A stretch of DNA of 32,365 bases from Brevibacillus_H ginsengisoli (GTDB lineage: Bacteria; Bacillota; Bacilli; Brevibacillales; Brevibacillaceae). The position numbers were made by a program, and so were the translations under genes. The stretch spans positions 1 to 32,365 of the forward strand of contig NZ_JBNJQR010000015.1 of assembly GCF_050113715.1 (NCBI RefSeq), read 5' to 3'. Below the pieces are notes generated by a model. That model saw only the letters and a list, made by a program, of their open reading frames with translations. It did no database searches and had not been told where the DNA came from. Below, piece by piece: positions 22,601 through 31,078 of this stretch (its first letter is position 1; each line of letters starts with the position of its first letter).

Positions 22601-23467
22601 ATGAGAAAGTTATCTTGGTATTTACGGATTGCAATCATCGTAATTAGTGTGGGAGTTGGAATTATGGCCCATTCCTTTATGAAGAGCAAACCAGTATTAT
22701 TAGCAACGTGGCTCTGGGATGCCTCATTGATTCAGAAAGATCCAACGGGAGTGATTTCTTGCCTAAAGGACGAAGACATTCGCTACCTCTACCTATACAT
22801 AGATCGTACGATTCCAATGGATCAGTACCGCAGTTTTATTAGGAACGCTTCAAACGAAAAAATCGCTGTTTTTGCTTTGCAGGGGGATCCCGGGTGGGCA
22901 ATGGCTGAGGGCAGAAAGAAAAGCGATGAGTTGAAGGAATGGTTGATCCACTATCGAAGAGATGTAAAAGAGGAGGAGCAGTTTGCCGGCATTCACTTGG
23001 ATGTCGAACCATATCTCCTTCCTGACTGGAAGACGAATCAAACTCAAATAGTCGTCGCCTATCAAAGTTTGATAGAGGGTTGGAAAAAAGAAGCCATGAA
23101 TTATCAACAGGGTTTGGGATTAGATATTCCATTTTGGTACGACGAGATTAAGCTGCCGCAACAAACGTTGGCCGAATGGATAATGGACAAGGCCGACTCC
23201 ACTACGATTATGTCGTACCGTAACTTTATCGAAGGCCCTAACGGTATTCTGGGAATTACCAGCTTCGAACGAGAGTATGCGGAGAAAAAAGGAAAGAAAC
23301 TTTTTCTGGCGTTGGAAACGGAACCGTCACATGAGGGTGATCATGTTTCGTTTGACTCTTATCAAGTACTTAAAGATACGACAGATAAATTATGGGAAAA
23401 GGGTTATGGTGTGAAGGGAATTTCTATTCATCACTATAGCTCATTAATGAAATTGAAGAAAAAATAG
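22601..23467 (+). CDS. Membrane-anchored TIM-barrel glycosidase-like protein
   Basis: A 288-residue protein. A signal anchor lies at about 7-25. The remainder looks like a TIM barrel: the strand motif ATWLWDAS at the start, GIHLDVEPY (130-138) with Asp134 and Glu136 as likely active-site acids in the manner of GH18-like barrels, then LDIPFWYDE, TTIMSYRNF and LFLALETEPS in later strands. I do not recognise a named family. The ATG at 22601 follows GGGAGG; a longer frame starts with a TTG inside the upstream Shine-Dalgarno and is unlikely. It is the first of five co-directional genes with a glycosyltransferase, so a role in trimming or releasing an extracellular glycan is inferred. Confidence 0.65.
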   Translation: MRKLSWYLRIAIIVISVGVGIMAHSFMKSKPVLLATWLWDASLIQKDPTGVISCLKDEDIRYLYLYIDRTIPMDQYRSFIRNASNEKIAVFALQGDPGWAMAEGRKKSDELKEWLIHYRRDVKEEEQFAGIHLDVEPYLLPDWKTNQTQIVVAYQSLIEGWKKEAMNYQQGLGLDIPFWYDEIKLPQQTLAEWIMDKADSTTIMSYRNFIEGPNGILGITSFEREYAEKKGKKLFLALETEPSHEGDHVSFDSYQVLKDTTDKLWEKGYGVKGISIHHYSSLMKLKKK

Positions 23468-23586
23468 GAGGAGATCCGAGAAATTATCGAATCTTGTGAG
23501 AATTTCGTGAGAACTTTACGGTAGAATTGCGCTGAAAGAAAAGTGGCTTACCAGTTCTGGGGGGCATTTTTACAAAGAAATTTGGA

Positions 23587-24903
23587 ATGGAGAGGATGAT
23601 TATTTTGGAAAATCAAACTGGGCTTCTGTTAGTAGATAAAGACCCAGCCAGCTTGGATTTTCTAACAACATGTCTAGAGAACATAAACTTAACGTTAACA
23701 GTTGATTCAAGCTATCAAAGGGTTCCTATCCTTGAACATCTGCATGAAGAAGAGTTCGAGTGTGTCATCATTAACATGGATTCACCGCAAGAAGAGACGC
23801 TTTCTCTTCTTAAGGAGATCAAGACAACCTGCCAAAATCGACAAGTTCCCCTCCTGTTAGTAGGAACCGAAATCCCGTTGGAGAAAAAATTGCAATACTT
23901 GAATTACGCGGACGATTTATTCGTCTTGCCGATTGAACCGGCTGAATTGGCGCTTAGAGTTCAAAAGCACATGGACAGGCGCCGGAAAATTCTTAATCAA
24001 ACACTTGTCGATCAGTTGACTGGAGCCTATAATAACCAGTTCTTGCTTCTAGAAATTGAGCTGCAGTTAAACGATCTCAAACGATCACATGAGCCATTTA
24101 CCATGGTCTATATGGTGATTGACGAGCTTTATGAGTTGACGAAGCCCCATCAATTTGCGTTAAGGGACATGGTCATCAAGGGATTCGCCGAGTTTATCCA
24201 ACGGAATATTCGTCCATTGGATGTCTTGTGTCGTTATAGTAACGATGAGTTTATCCTCATTCTTCCGAAAACGTACAAAGATGATGCGATGAAATTAATG
24301 AATCGTCTAATTAGAAGCTTTTCTCAACTCCGTTTTCAAACACTCGAGGGGGAAATGCAAACAACCTTTTCGTGCAGGGTATTGGAGTTTTCAGAGGCTT
24401 TGCATACACCTGAGAGATGTCTGTCAATGATGCCATTTCCTCTAGATAAGAGAGTGCATGGTAATGCCTTTGTAGAGGATGGGGCAGAAGAATTGCCGCC
24501 AGCTCATCGAAAACTACTCATTGCTATCATTGATGATGATCGCCTCATACGCGAAATGTTAACAGACCAGCTTGCCGATCTCGGGGACGAGACGCTGGAG
24601 ATTGAGATTCGGAGTTACCCCAATGGGGAGGAATTCTTCGAAGACACTTGGCATCGACAAAATCAGCGATTCTTACTGATCGTCGATAGAGTGATGCCGA
24701 AGATGGACGGGTTGGAAATCTTACAAAAGATTAGAACGGAGTACGATCGAAAACGCTACACATGCTTAATGCTAACAAGCAAGGATTCTGAAGCGGATAT
24801 TGCCTTTGCGATCCAAAAAGGTGCTAACGATTATGTTGTCAAACCATTTGGGCTGAAGGAGCTTCGGGCTCGGATTCGACGCCTTATTCGGGGGTCAAGA
24901 TGA
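23587..24903 (+). CDS. REC-GGDEF(degenerate)-REC protein, candidate c-di-GMP receptor
   Basis: A 438-residue soluble protein with three domains (residues counted from the ATG at 23587). REC1 (about 11-130) has Asn63 where the phosphoacceptor Asp belongs. The GGDEF-type domain (about 138-290) reads RYSNDEF (216-222) in place of RYGGDEF but keeps RPLD (209-212), the RxxD inhibitory-site position that binds c-di-GMP. REC2 (about 310-436) is intact: IIDDD, Asp367, Thr397, Lys419. I infer a c-di-GMP-binding response regulator without cyclase activity. The start is uncertain: the ATG at 23596 abuts GGAGAGG, and a TTG at 23605 has better spacing. The stop overlaps the next gene by 4 nt. Confidence 0.85.
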   Translation: MERMIILENQTGLLLVDKDPASLDFLTTCLENINLTLTVDSSYQRVPILEHLHEEEFECVIINMDSPQEETLSLLKEIKTTCQNRQVPLLLVGTEIPLEKKLQYLNYADDLFVLPIEPAELALRVQKHMDRRRKILNQTLVDQLTGAYNNQFLLLEIELQLNDLKRSHEPFTMVYMVIDELYELTKPHQFALRDMVIKGFAEFIQRNIRPLDVLCRYSNDEFILILPKTYKDDAMKLMNRLIRSFSQLRFQTLEGEMQTTFSCRVLEFSEALHTPERCLSMMPFPLDKRVHGNAFVEDGAEELPPAHRKLLIAIIDDDRLIREMLTDQLADLGDETLEIEIRSYPNGEEFFEDTWHRQNQRFLLIVDRVMPKMDGLEILQKIRTEYDRKRYTCLMLTSKDSEADIAFAIQKGANDYVVKPFGLKELRARIRRLIRGSR

Positions 24904-25982
24904 TTGATCTTGCGTTAATTAAGCTTCTGACCGCCATATTCCTTTTGTTGCTCATCATTCTTTATGCGTACTTGGTATGGAGAAAATACCTGAATCTCTC
25001 CATTCAAAAAAAGAAAGAAGAGTGGCTTCTTAAACACGATCAAGAAATCAAAGCGTATTTGCAAACCGGACAAGCCTCCAGGACATTCGTACCTACACAA
25101 GAATACCAATATGAAGCGCTTGAGGATTTTTTCAGTGCGTTTCTTTCTAACTTTAAGCTCGAATCCGATGAAGATCCGATTGCCGTTTTTGCGGATAAAT
25201 ATTTTGTTCCCATGTATAAAAAGAGGCTTCAACACGGCAATTGGAGTACACGTATGAACACGCTGTATTTTATTGATCTGTTCCGTTTGAGAAGCATGCA
25301 GGACGATCTGCTTGTTCACTTGAAGAGCAAGAAATGTACACCTGAGGAAGCCCATCAGATTTATCACGTGCTGGCTACCTTGGGGTTTGATCAATTTCAA
25401 GATTTGTGGAAAGAAACTAAGGAATTACCTCCTTATCTTCTTAATCAGGTGATGAGCCGACTCATTGATCCGGATAACTTTGAAAAATACTTGGAATTAT
25501 TTCATGAGCTCCCCCTCTTTTGGCAAAAAGGCTTTCTGGATGTTGTCAGGGACAAAAATCTTCGCTCCGAGAAACTTCAAAATCTGCTGGAGAGCTTGCT
25601 TGAGGGTGATTCTACGGAGAAAGAGCTTCGTGTTCGGGCAATCAAAACGATTGGTTCACTAGGCTATCTGACCTCACCGGAGACCATTGTTCGACTCATT
25701 GATAGAAATGTGGAAGGAAAGTACTGGGATACGCCTAAGGCTGCGGTAGAGAAGATGATGGTCGCCAGACTGATGGGCAATATCAAAAAGGACTGTTTCA
25801 TTCCTTACTTAGAGAATTTGATCAGTGACAGCGGTTATATTGTGAGAGTTGAGGCAGCCAAATCGATTCGAAAATACAAGCATGGCAAAGAACGACTGAT
25901 GGAGATTGCGACATCCCACACGGATTTGTATGCGAGAGAAATTGCTATGGAATGGATGGAGAGGGGGGCGGATTATGACTAA
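24900..25982 (+). CDS. Membrane-anchored HEAT-repeat protein
   Basis: A 360-residue protein with one N-terminal membrane helix (about 6-27) and a basic cytoplasmic-side stretch (QKKKEEWLLK). It has a helical linker, then alpha-helical repeats in the C-terminal half (about 215-355), with HEAT-like units such as ELRVRAIKTIGSLGYLTSPE and YIVRVEAAKSIRKYKHGKE. No catalytic motif is seen. HEAT repeats are protein-binding scaffolds. The gene overlaps the receiver/GGDEF gene by 4 nt (ATGA) and the glycosyltransferase by 8 nt, so it probably links the sensor protein to the synthase in the membrane. That link is inference. Confidence 0.75.
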   Translation: MIDLALIKLLTAIFLLLLIILYAYLVWRKYLNLSIQKKKEEWLLKHDQEIKAYLQTGQASRTFVPTQEYQYEALEDFFSAFLSNFKLESDEDPIAVFADKYFVPMYKKRLQHGNWSTRMNTLYFIDLFRLRSMQDDLLVHLKSKKCTPEEAHQIYHVLATLGFDQFQDLWKETKELPPYLLNQVMSRLIDPDNFEKYLELFHELPLFWQKGFLDVVRDKNLRSEKLQNLLESLLEGDSTEKELRVRAIKTIGSLGYLTSPETIVRLIDRNVEGKYWDTPKAAVEKMMVARLMGNIKKDCFIPYLENLISDSGYIVRVEAAKSIRKYKHGKERLMEIATSHTDLYAREIAMEWMERGADYD

Positions 25983-27420
25983 TGTACCTCAGTTTTTCGT
26001 CTCTTTTTTTACAATCGTGAACCAATTTATTATCGTTTATCTGACATTCGCTTGTCTTTTTTACATGGTTTTATTTTTACTAGCATTTAGCCGTTTGAAA
26101 AGAGAACGTGGCCTTCATCATATAGAACCTTACAAACAAATGAAGCAATCGGCTTTTACCCCACCGCTATCGGTAATTGTTCCTGCTTACAATGAAGAAG
26201 CGGGGATCATCGGAAGTGTTTTGTCACTGGTTACGGGGAGTGGAAGACTTGATTATCCAGAGTATGAAGTGATTGTTGTAAACGATGGATCAACCGACAG
26301 TACTGTGGAAAAAGTCATCGATCGATTTAAGATGGTTCCTATCAAAAACAAGGTTCTTCAGAAGCGGAACGGCATTGATACACAATTCGTTAAGTGTGTT
26401 TATCAATCGGAGACCTATCCGAATCTTTTTCTGATTGATAAGGTGAACGGTGGAAAAGCGGACGCATTAAACGCCGGGATTAATCTCGCCAAGTATCCTT
26501 ATTTCGCTTCCATTGACGGAGATACTGTGCTGGAGCCGGACTCTTTCCTGAAAATCATGAAGCCCATCATCGAAGATACTGATCAGGAAGTACTTGCAAC
26601 AGGGGGGAATGTCCTCCTAGCCAACGGTAGCACCATTGTGAAGGGACAAATGGAAGAGAACAGGATGTCTCGTCAACCGCTCGTCATCATGCAAATCATT
26701 GAATACATGCGAGCGTTTTTGATGGGGAGAATTGGTCTCAGTCGGGAGAACATGCTGTTGATCATCTCAGGGGCCTTTGGTGTATTCAAAACCTCCAGAG
26801 TTATACAAGCAGGTGGTTATCGGGCCAATACGGTCGGCGAAGACATGGAGCTTGTCGTTCGTCTGCATCGAATGAATATCGAGAAGAAGTGGGGAGCGAA
26901 AATCGTCTATGTGGCAGACCCGGTTTGTTACACGGAAGCGCCGGAGGATATGTCCTCCTTGCGAACTCAACGGATGAGATGGCACCGCGGTTTGTTTGAA
27001 AGTCTCTGGATTCATCGGAAAATGCTCTTTAACCCGAAATATGGCGGGATTGGGATGCTGGCCATTCCATACTTCTTTTTAGTAGAGTTTTTGGGGCCGT
27101 TGATTGAGTTTTGCGGTTACCTGGCGATGATTATCGGGTTAATTCTAGGTCAAGTGTATCTCACCTATTCGTTGTCCCTGATCCTGTTAATGATTATCTA
27201 TGGATCGTTTTTATCAATGGGCGCGGTTCTTCTGGAAGAGTGGCGGTTAGGTAAACATCAAAGGATCTCTGAACTCAATCGGCTATTTTTCTTCGCTATG
27301 TCGGAAGTGTTTTGGTATCGACCAATCATGACTGTTTGGAGAGTTCAGGCGCTTTTCTCAATCGCGCGGGGGAAAAAACAAGGGTGGGGCACTTTGAAAC
27401 GGAAAGGTGTATCCGTATAA
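25975..27420 (+). CDS. Family 2 glycosyltransferase (BcsA/PgaC-like synthase)
   Basis: A 481-residue processive membrane glycosyltransferase. One or two helices lie at about 8-38. The GT-A catalytic domain (about 62-340) has all signatures: LSVIVPAYNEE, VNDGSTDST with Asp104, DGD at 181-183, GED (288-290) for the catalytic base and QRMRW (332-336). Three or four membrane helices follow at about 360-465. This is the layout of cellulose, poly-GlcNAc and hyaluronan synthases; the sugar is unknown. No PilZ domain is present, so c-di-GMP control would need a partner protein. The frame can be extended to 25906, but the ATG at 25975 follows GAGGGGGG and gives an 8-nt overlap with the HEAT gene. Confidence 0.9.
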   Translation: MTNVPQFFVSFFTIVNQFIIVYLTFACLFYMVLFLLAFSRLKRERGLHHIEPYKQMKQSAFTPPLSVIVPAYNEEAGIIGSVLSLVTGSGRLDYPEYEVIVVNDGSTDSTVEKVIDRFKMVPIKNKVLQKRNGIDTQFVKCVYQSETYPNLFLIDKVNGGKADALNAGINLAKYPYFASIDGDTVLEPDSFLKIMKPIIEDTDQEVLATGGNVLLANGSTIVKGQMEENRMSRQPLVIMQIIEYMRAFLMGRIGLSRENMLLIISGAFGVFKTSRVIQAGGYRANTVGEDMELVVRLHRMNIEKKWGAKIVYVADPVCYTEAPEDMSSLRTQRMRWHRGLFESLWIHRKMLFNPKYGGIGMLAIPYFFLVEFLGPLIEFCGYLAMIIGLILGQVYLTYSLSLILLMIIYGSFLSMGAVLLEEWRLGKHQRISELNRLFFFAMSEVFWYRPIMTVWRVQALFSIARGKKQGWGTLKRKGVSV

Positions 27421-27432
27421 GACAAGTCTTTT

Positions 27433-30400
27433 ATGGATTGGATGAGAAATATGAATAGGAAACTTTTACGAATATTAATCGGAGCGGCAATCGTAATCGC
27501 GTTACCATATATCGTGTGGCAGCTAAGGCCGTCCCATCCGCTTAGCGTGTGGATTCTGGACAAGACAGTTCCGAATCAGGAGTACCGGGAGCATAAAGGG
27601 CTGATGTGGGCGCTGAACCACTTCAAGGTTCTTAATAAGGTGACAGGCACAAGCTTTGCTTACGACCAGGATTATTACGGCTTTTTTCCAGGTTCAGATG
27701 GCAAGTATCAAGTGAAGGATTTGCCCGAAGATCCGGGACAGAATCAGCCGCAGTTAATCTATGTGGCTGACACCTATGGGGTATACAGTGATGATTTTCT
27801 AACGAACAATGTGCAGGGAACACGCTCCAAACTCCTTTACGGTGGTTTGCAGGATCAGGATGTTTCTCGAATTCGACAGAACCTGAAAAACGGCAGTACG
27901 CTCATTACCGAGTTTAACTCCATGGCTTCCCCAACCTCATTGTCCACTCGCAAGCAGATGGAAGAAATCATGTCTGTCGAGTGGAAGAAATGGATGGGGA
28001 GGTATTTCCTCGATTTGACTCCGGGAGTGGAAGTACCTGTTTGGATGGTGAATAACTACGAGAAGCAAACGGGCCACAAATGGAACTTTACAGGACCTGG
28101 AATCGCATTGGTTTCGGATACGGATCAAGTGGTGATCCTTGAACAGGGCAAGGATTTTGGCGATGGTGCTGTTTCGTTTTCTTTTGTGTCTCCATATGAT
28201 GATGAGATGAATGTGCATTCCGCCATTCCTTACTATTACTGGTTCGAATTCATGGAACCAACGCAAGGGTCTGAAGTTTTAGCCAACTACCATATGGACG
28301 TTACCCCCGAGGGCAAGCGCAAGCTAGAGGAAAACCATCTCAAAGGGGACTTCCCGGCGATCATTCGGCATAAAAGTCCCAGCTACTCCACTTACTATTT
28401 TGCGGGGGACTTTGCCGATAACAACAAGGTTCCAAGCTGGTGGCGAATCTGGGGAATTGATCAGTGGAAAAAGTGGTTTGTCTCGGACTCTAAAGGGGAA
28501 TCGGACGCGTTTTACTGGAAGGCGTATCTGCCGCTTATGAAGAAAATTCTTCAGGATGTTGAGAATACATCGCCCGCAGTCCAGGCACAAGTACATGTCC
28601 CCATCTTTGAAGCGAATGGCATTAAACAAGTATCCAAGGTGGAAAATGAACAAATCACGTTGTATGACGGAAAAGCGTGGAATCCGCGGTTTTGGGCAGG
28701 GATTAATCTAGGGGCTACGACTCCTGGTCACGATCCTGGTGAACTATCGCCGACCAAGTCGGATTATCTGCGTTGGTTTAAAGAGATGCAGGAAATGAAT
28801 ATCAGCGTCATACGGATTTATACGATTTTGCCGCCTGTTTTTTATGAAGCATTGGCGGAATATAACGCCGACAAAGAAAAGCCGCTCTACTTCTTCCAAG
28901 GCATTTGGTCGCCTGAAGAGGAAATGAAAGGAGCGGATCGACAAGGAAATGACGCGTATATGGAGTCCATCACGACAGCATTCCAAAAGGAAATTCGGGA
29001 TGCCGTGAACGCTGTGCATGGGAACATTACTATTCCGCCAGCAAGAGGACATGCCGATGGGGAGTATCATACGGATGTGTCACCCTATCTGTTAGGTTGG
29101 ATCACGGGTACAGAGTGGTATCAGAATTCGGTTAAGGTGACAAATGACAAGCATGTTGGGATGAAGCCGTATCAGGGCACCTATTTTAGCGCAAAGCAGC
29201 AAGCCTCACCTTTTGAGAGCTGGTTAGCGTCTATGCTGGACTTATTGGCTCAAGAGGAGATGAAATACGGCTGGCAGCATCCGGTTTCCTTTACCAACTG
29301 GCTAACGACGGATCCGCTCAAGCATCCGAATGAACCGCTATTTGATAAAGAGGACCTGGTTTCAGTTGATCCGATGAATGTTATGCCGTCCTCCAAATGG
29401 ACTGCGGGTTATTTTGCCGCTTATCACGTGTATCCGTATTATCCGGACTTTTTGCGCTACGAGCCGAAATACCAAACGTATCGGGATTCCACAGGAAAGA
29501 TTAACCCTTACGCCGGATATTTACATGATCTCCGGGCTCATCATAAGGGCATCCCGTTGATTGTAGCCGAGTTTGGTGTGCCGAGTTCACGAGGTATGGC
29601 TCATCGTGGTCCTGCGGGGCGCAATCAAGGGATGCACACAGAAAAAGAGCAAGGCCAAATGGATGCCGACCTGATCCACAGTATGGTGAATGAAAAATTG
29701 AACGGAGCCATTTTATTTGAATGGCAGGATGAGTGGTTCAAGTTTACATGGAATACGATCGATTTAGAGTTGCCTAGCGAGCGCAGGTCAATGTGGCGAA
29801 ATCGTTTGACAAACGAGGAGAACTTCGGTGTGATTGCGGTAGAGCCTGGAGAGAGCGCAGAAGACATGATTCAGGTAGACGGCAAGACAGCTGATTGGGA
29901 AAAGCGCAAGGATAAAGTAGAGCAGGATTATCCGACGTTTAACATGTCGGTTGCCCACGATGAGGCTTACTTGTATTTGCTGTTCAAGAAAAAGCAGGGA
30001 TCGTGGAACTTTACTACTGACAAGCTAAATATCGGGTTTGATACGCTTCAAGGTGGAAGTCAAATAGCGGATAAGGCAACAGGGCTTCACTTCCCGACCG
30101 GAATTGAATTTCTGTTGCAAATGGCTGGAGAGAATAACGCTCATATTTACGTAAATAGCGCGTATGATCAGCATACTTGGATGTACTATGCCAAGAAGAA
30201 AATGATTCCTGGTGATCCCCGCTATTCACAAGAGGAACTTGGGATTTTCCTGCCTTGGAAGTTAGCTTTGAGCGCACCATTATTTTTACCTGCCACCAAA
30301 CAGCATATTCCATTTGAGGAGTTAGAAGTTGGCGTGATGAAACCGGGTATATCTGACCCGAACGATCCCGCTTTTAATACCCTTGCCGATTGGTACGCGA

Positions 30401-30687
30401 GGGACAATGTGCTGGAAGTTCGTATTCCTTGGATGTTGCTTGGATTTACAGACCCAAGTACCAAGCAGGTTTTGAAATACCCTTACAAAGCGGATGGAAT
30501 TGAGTCTGTAGCTACTGATGGAATCAGGGTTGAGCCATTTGTTCAACTGGGATCAGCAGTTTCCGCGTCGCCAGAACCTGTTCTTTATACGTGGGAGAAT
30601 TGGAATCAACCGACCTATCATGAGCGGAAGAAACAGAGTTATGATATCCTTCGAGACTTGTATGGAGAATTTATTCCCCACAAATAG
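27433..30687 (+). CDS. Large membrane-anchored glycoside-hydrolase-like protein
   Basis: A 1084-residue protein with an N-terminal anchor (about 10-30). It has a ~350-residue alpha/beta region starting SVWILDKTVPNQEYREHKG, a TIM-barrel part at about 410-800 resembling GH2/GH5-type clan A barrels, and a C-terminal CBM9-like beta domain from VDGKTADWEK (815-824) on. Glu561 in TGTEW and Glu713 in VAEFGVPSS are candidate acid/base and nucleophile, with FEWQDEW (762-768) closing the barrel. I do not know a named family with this whole layout. It follows the synthase by 12 nt. ATGs at 27433, 27442 and 27451 are possible and none has a strong ribosome binding site. A role in polymer processing or export is inferred. 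Confidence 0.8.
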   Translation: MDWMRNMNRKLLRILIGAAIVIALPYIVWQLRPSHPLSVWILDKTVPNQEYREHKGLMWALNHFKVLNKVTGTSFAYDQDYYGFFPGSDGKYQVKDLPEDPGQNQPQLIYVADTYGVYSDDFLTNNVQGTRSKLLYGGLQDQDVSRIRQNLKNGSTLITEFNSMASPTSLSTRKQMEEIMSVEWKKWMGRYFLDLTPGVEVPVWMVNNYEKQTGHKWNFTGPGIALVSDTDQVVILEQGKDFGDGAVSFSFVSPYDDEMNVHSAIPYYYWFEFMEPTQGSEVLANYHMDVTPEGKRKLEENHLKGDFPAIIRHKSPSYSTYYFAGDFADNNKVPSWWRIWGIDQWKKWFVSDSKGESDAFYWKAYLPLMKKILQDVENTSPAVQAQVHVPIFEANGIKQVSKVENEQITLYDGKAWNPRFWAGINLGATTPGHDPGELSPTKSDYLRWFKEMQEMNISVIRIYTILPPVFYEALAEYNADKEKPLYFFQGIWSPEEEMKGADRQGNDAYMESITTAFQKEIRDAVNAVHGNITIPPARGHADGEYHTDVSPYLLGWITGTEWYQNSVKVTNDKHVGMKPYQGTYFSAKQQASPFESWLASMLDLLAQEEMKYGWQHPVSFTNWLTTDPLKHPNEPLFDKEDLVSVDPMNVMPSSKWTAGYFAAYHVYPYYPDFLRYEPKYQTYRDSTGKINPYAGYLHDLRAHHKGIPLIVAEFGVPSSRGMAHRGPAGRNQGMHTEKEQGQMDADLIHSMVNEKLNGAILFEWQDEWFKFTWNTIDLELPSERRSMWRNRLTNEENFGVIAVEPGESAEDMIQVDGKTADWEKRKDKVEQDYPTFNMSVAHDEAYLYLLFKKKQGSWNFTTDKLNIGFDTLQGGSQIADKATGLHFPTGIEFLLQMAGENNAHIYVNSAYDQHTWMYYAKKKMIPGDPRYSQEELGIFLPWKLALSAPLFLPATKQHIPFEELEVGVMKPGISDPNDPAFNTLADWYARDNVLEVRIPWMLLGFTDPSTKQVLKYPYKADGIESVATDGIRVEPFVQLGSAVSASPEPVLYTWENWNQPTYHERKKQSYDILRDLYGEFIPHK

Positions 30688-30752
30688 ATAGGAACAGCCA
30701 GGTTGAAGTTTTGGCTGGATAGACAAAATAATTGTATGGTGTAAAGGTTGAT

Positions 30753-30787
30753 CAGGGTTGTCGAGAGTGTCTCGGCAACCTGTTTTT
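30753..30787 (+). terminator. Terminator of the putative exopolysaccharide operon
   Basis: CAGGGTTGTCGAGA pairs with TCTCGGCAACCTG around a 3-nt loop and is followed by five T. It is the first terminator I can see after the five-gene run starting at 22601, supporting one transcript. Confidence 0.88.
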
Positions 30788-30898
30788 GTATATAGAAATT
30801 AAAAAGTAAGGATAATAGGATTTTTGACGAATAATCATTCAGGTTCAATTCAATATTGGATGTTGAGAGAAACTAGAATTTTATCTTTAAAAAATGTA
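30788..30898. other. A+T-rich gap before the right tRNA array
   Basis: Nothing is seen here except A+T-rich sequence leading to the tRNA promoter at 30899. Confidence 0.5.
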
Positions 30899-30927
30899 TT
30901 GATTTAATAAAACAAACGTGCTATATT
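30899..30927 (+). promoter_or_regulatory. Promoter of the right tRNA array
   Basis: TTGATT at 30899-30904 and TATATT at 30922-30927 with a 17-nt spacer, about 60 nt upstream of tRNA-Glu. Confidence 0.75.
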
Positions 30928-30993
30928 AGGATTCTGACTGCGAGACATGGTGTTGCAGTAGAGATGATAAGTACTTTATTCATCAAATGATAT

Positions 30994-31070
30994 GGCCCGT
31001 TGGTGAAGCGGTTTAACACAGCAGCCTTTCACGCTGTCATACAGGGGTTCGAATCCCCTACGGGTCACCA
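30994..31070 (+). tRNA. tRNA-Glu(TTC)
   Basis: Identical in sequence to the gene at 316-392; anticodon loop CTTTCAC and an encoded CCA. Confidence 0.97.
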
Positions 31071-31078
31071 TAAAACTC

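Noticed and set aside
25906..25974. Longer N-terminus for the glycosyltransferase
   Set aside because: The extra 23 residues are the HEAT protein's coding sequence read in another frame; a good ribosome binding site precedes the ATG at 25975.
30694..30717. CAGCCA/TGGCTG hairpin as terminator of the polysaccharide operon
   Set aside because: It lacks a T tract; the stronger hairpin with T tail at 30753-30787 is the better terminator.
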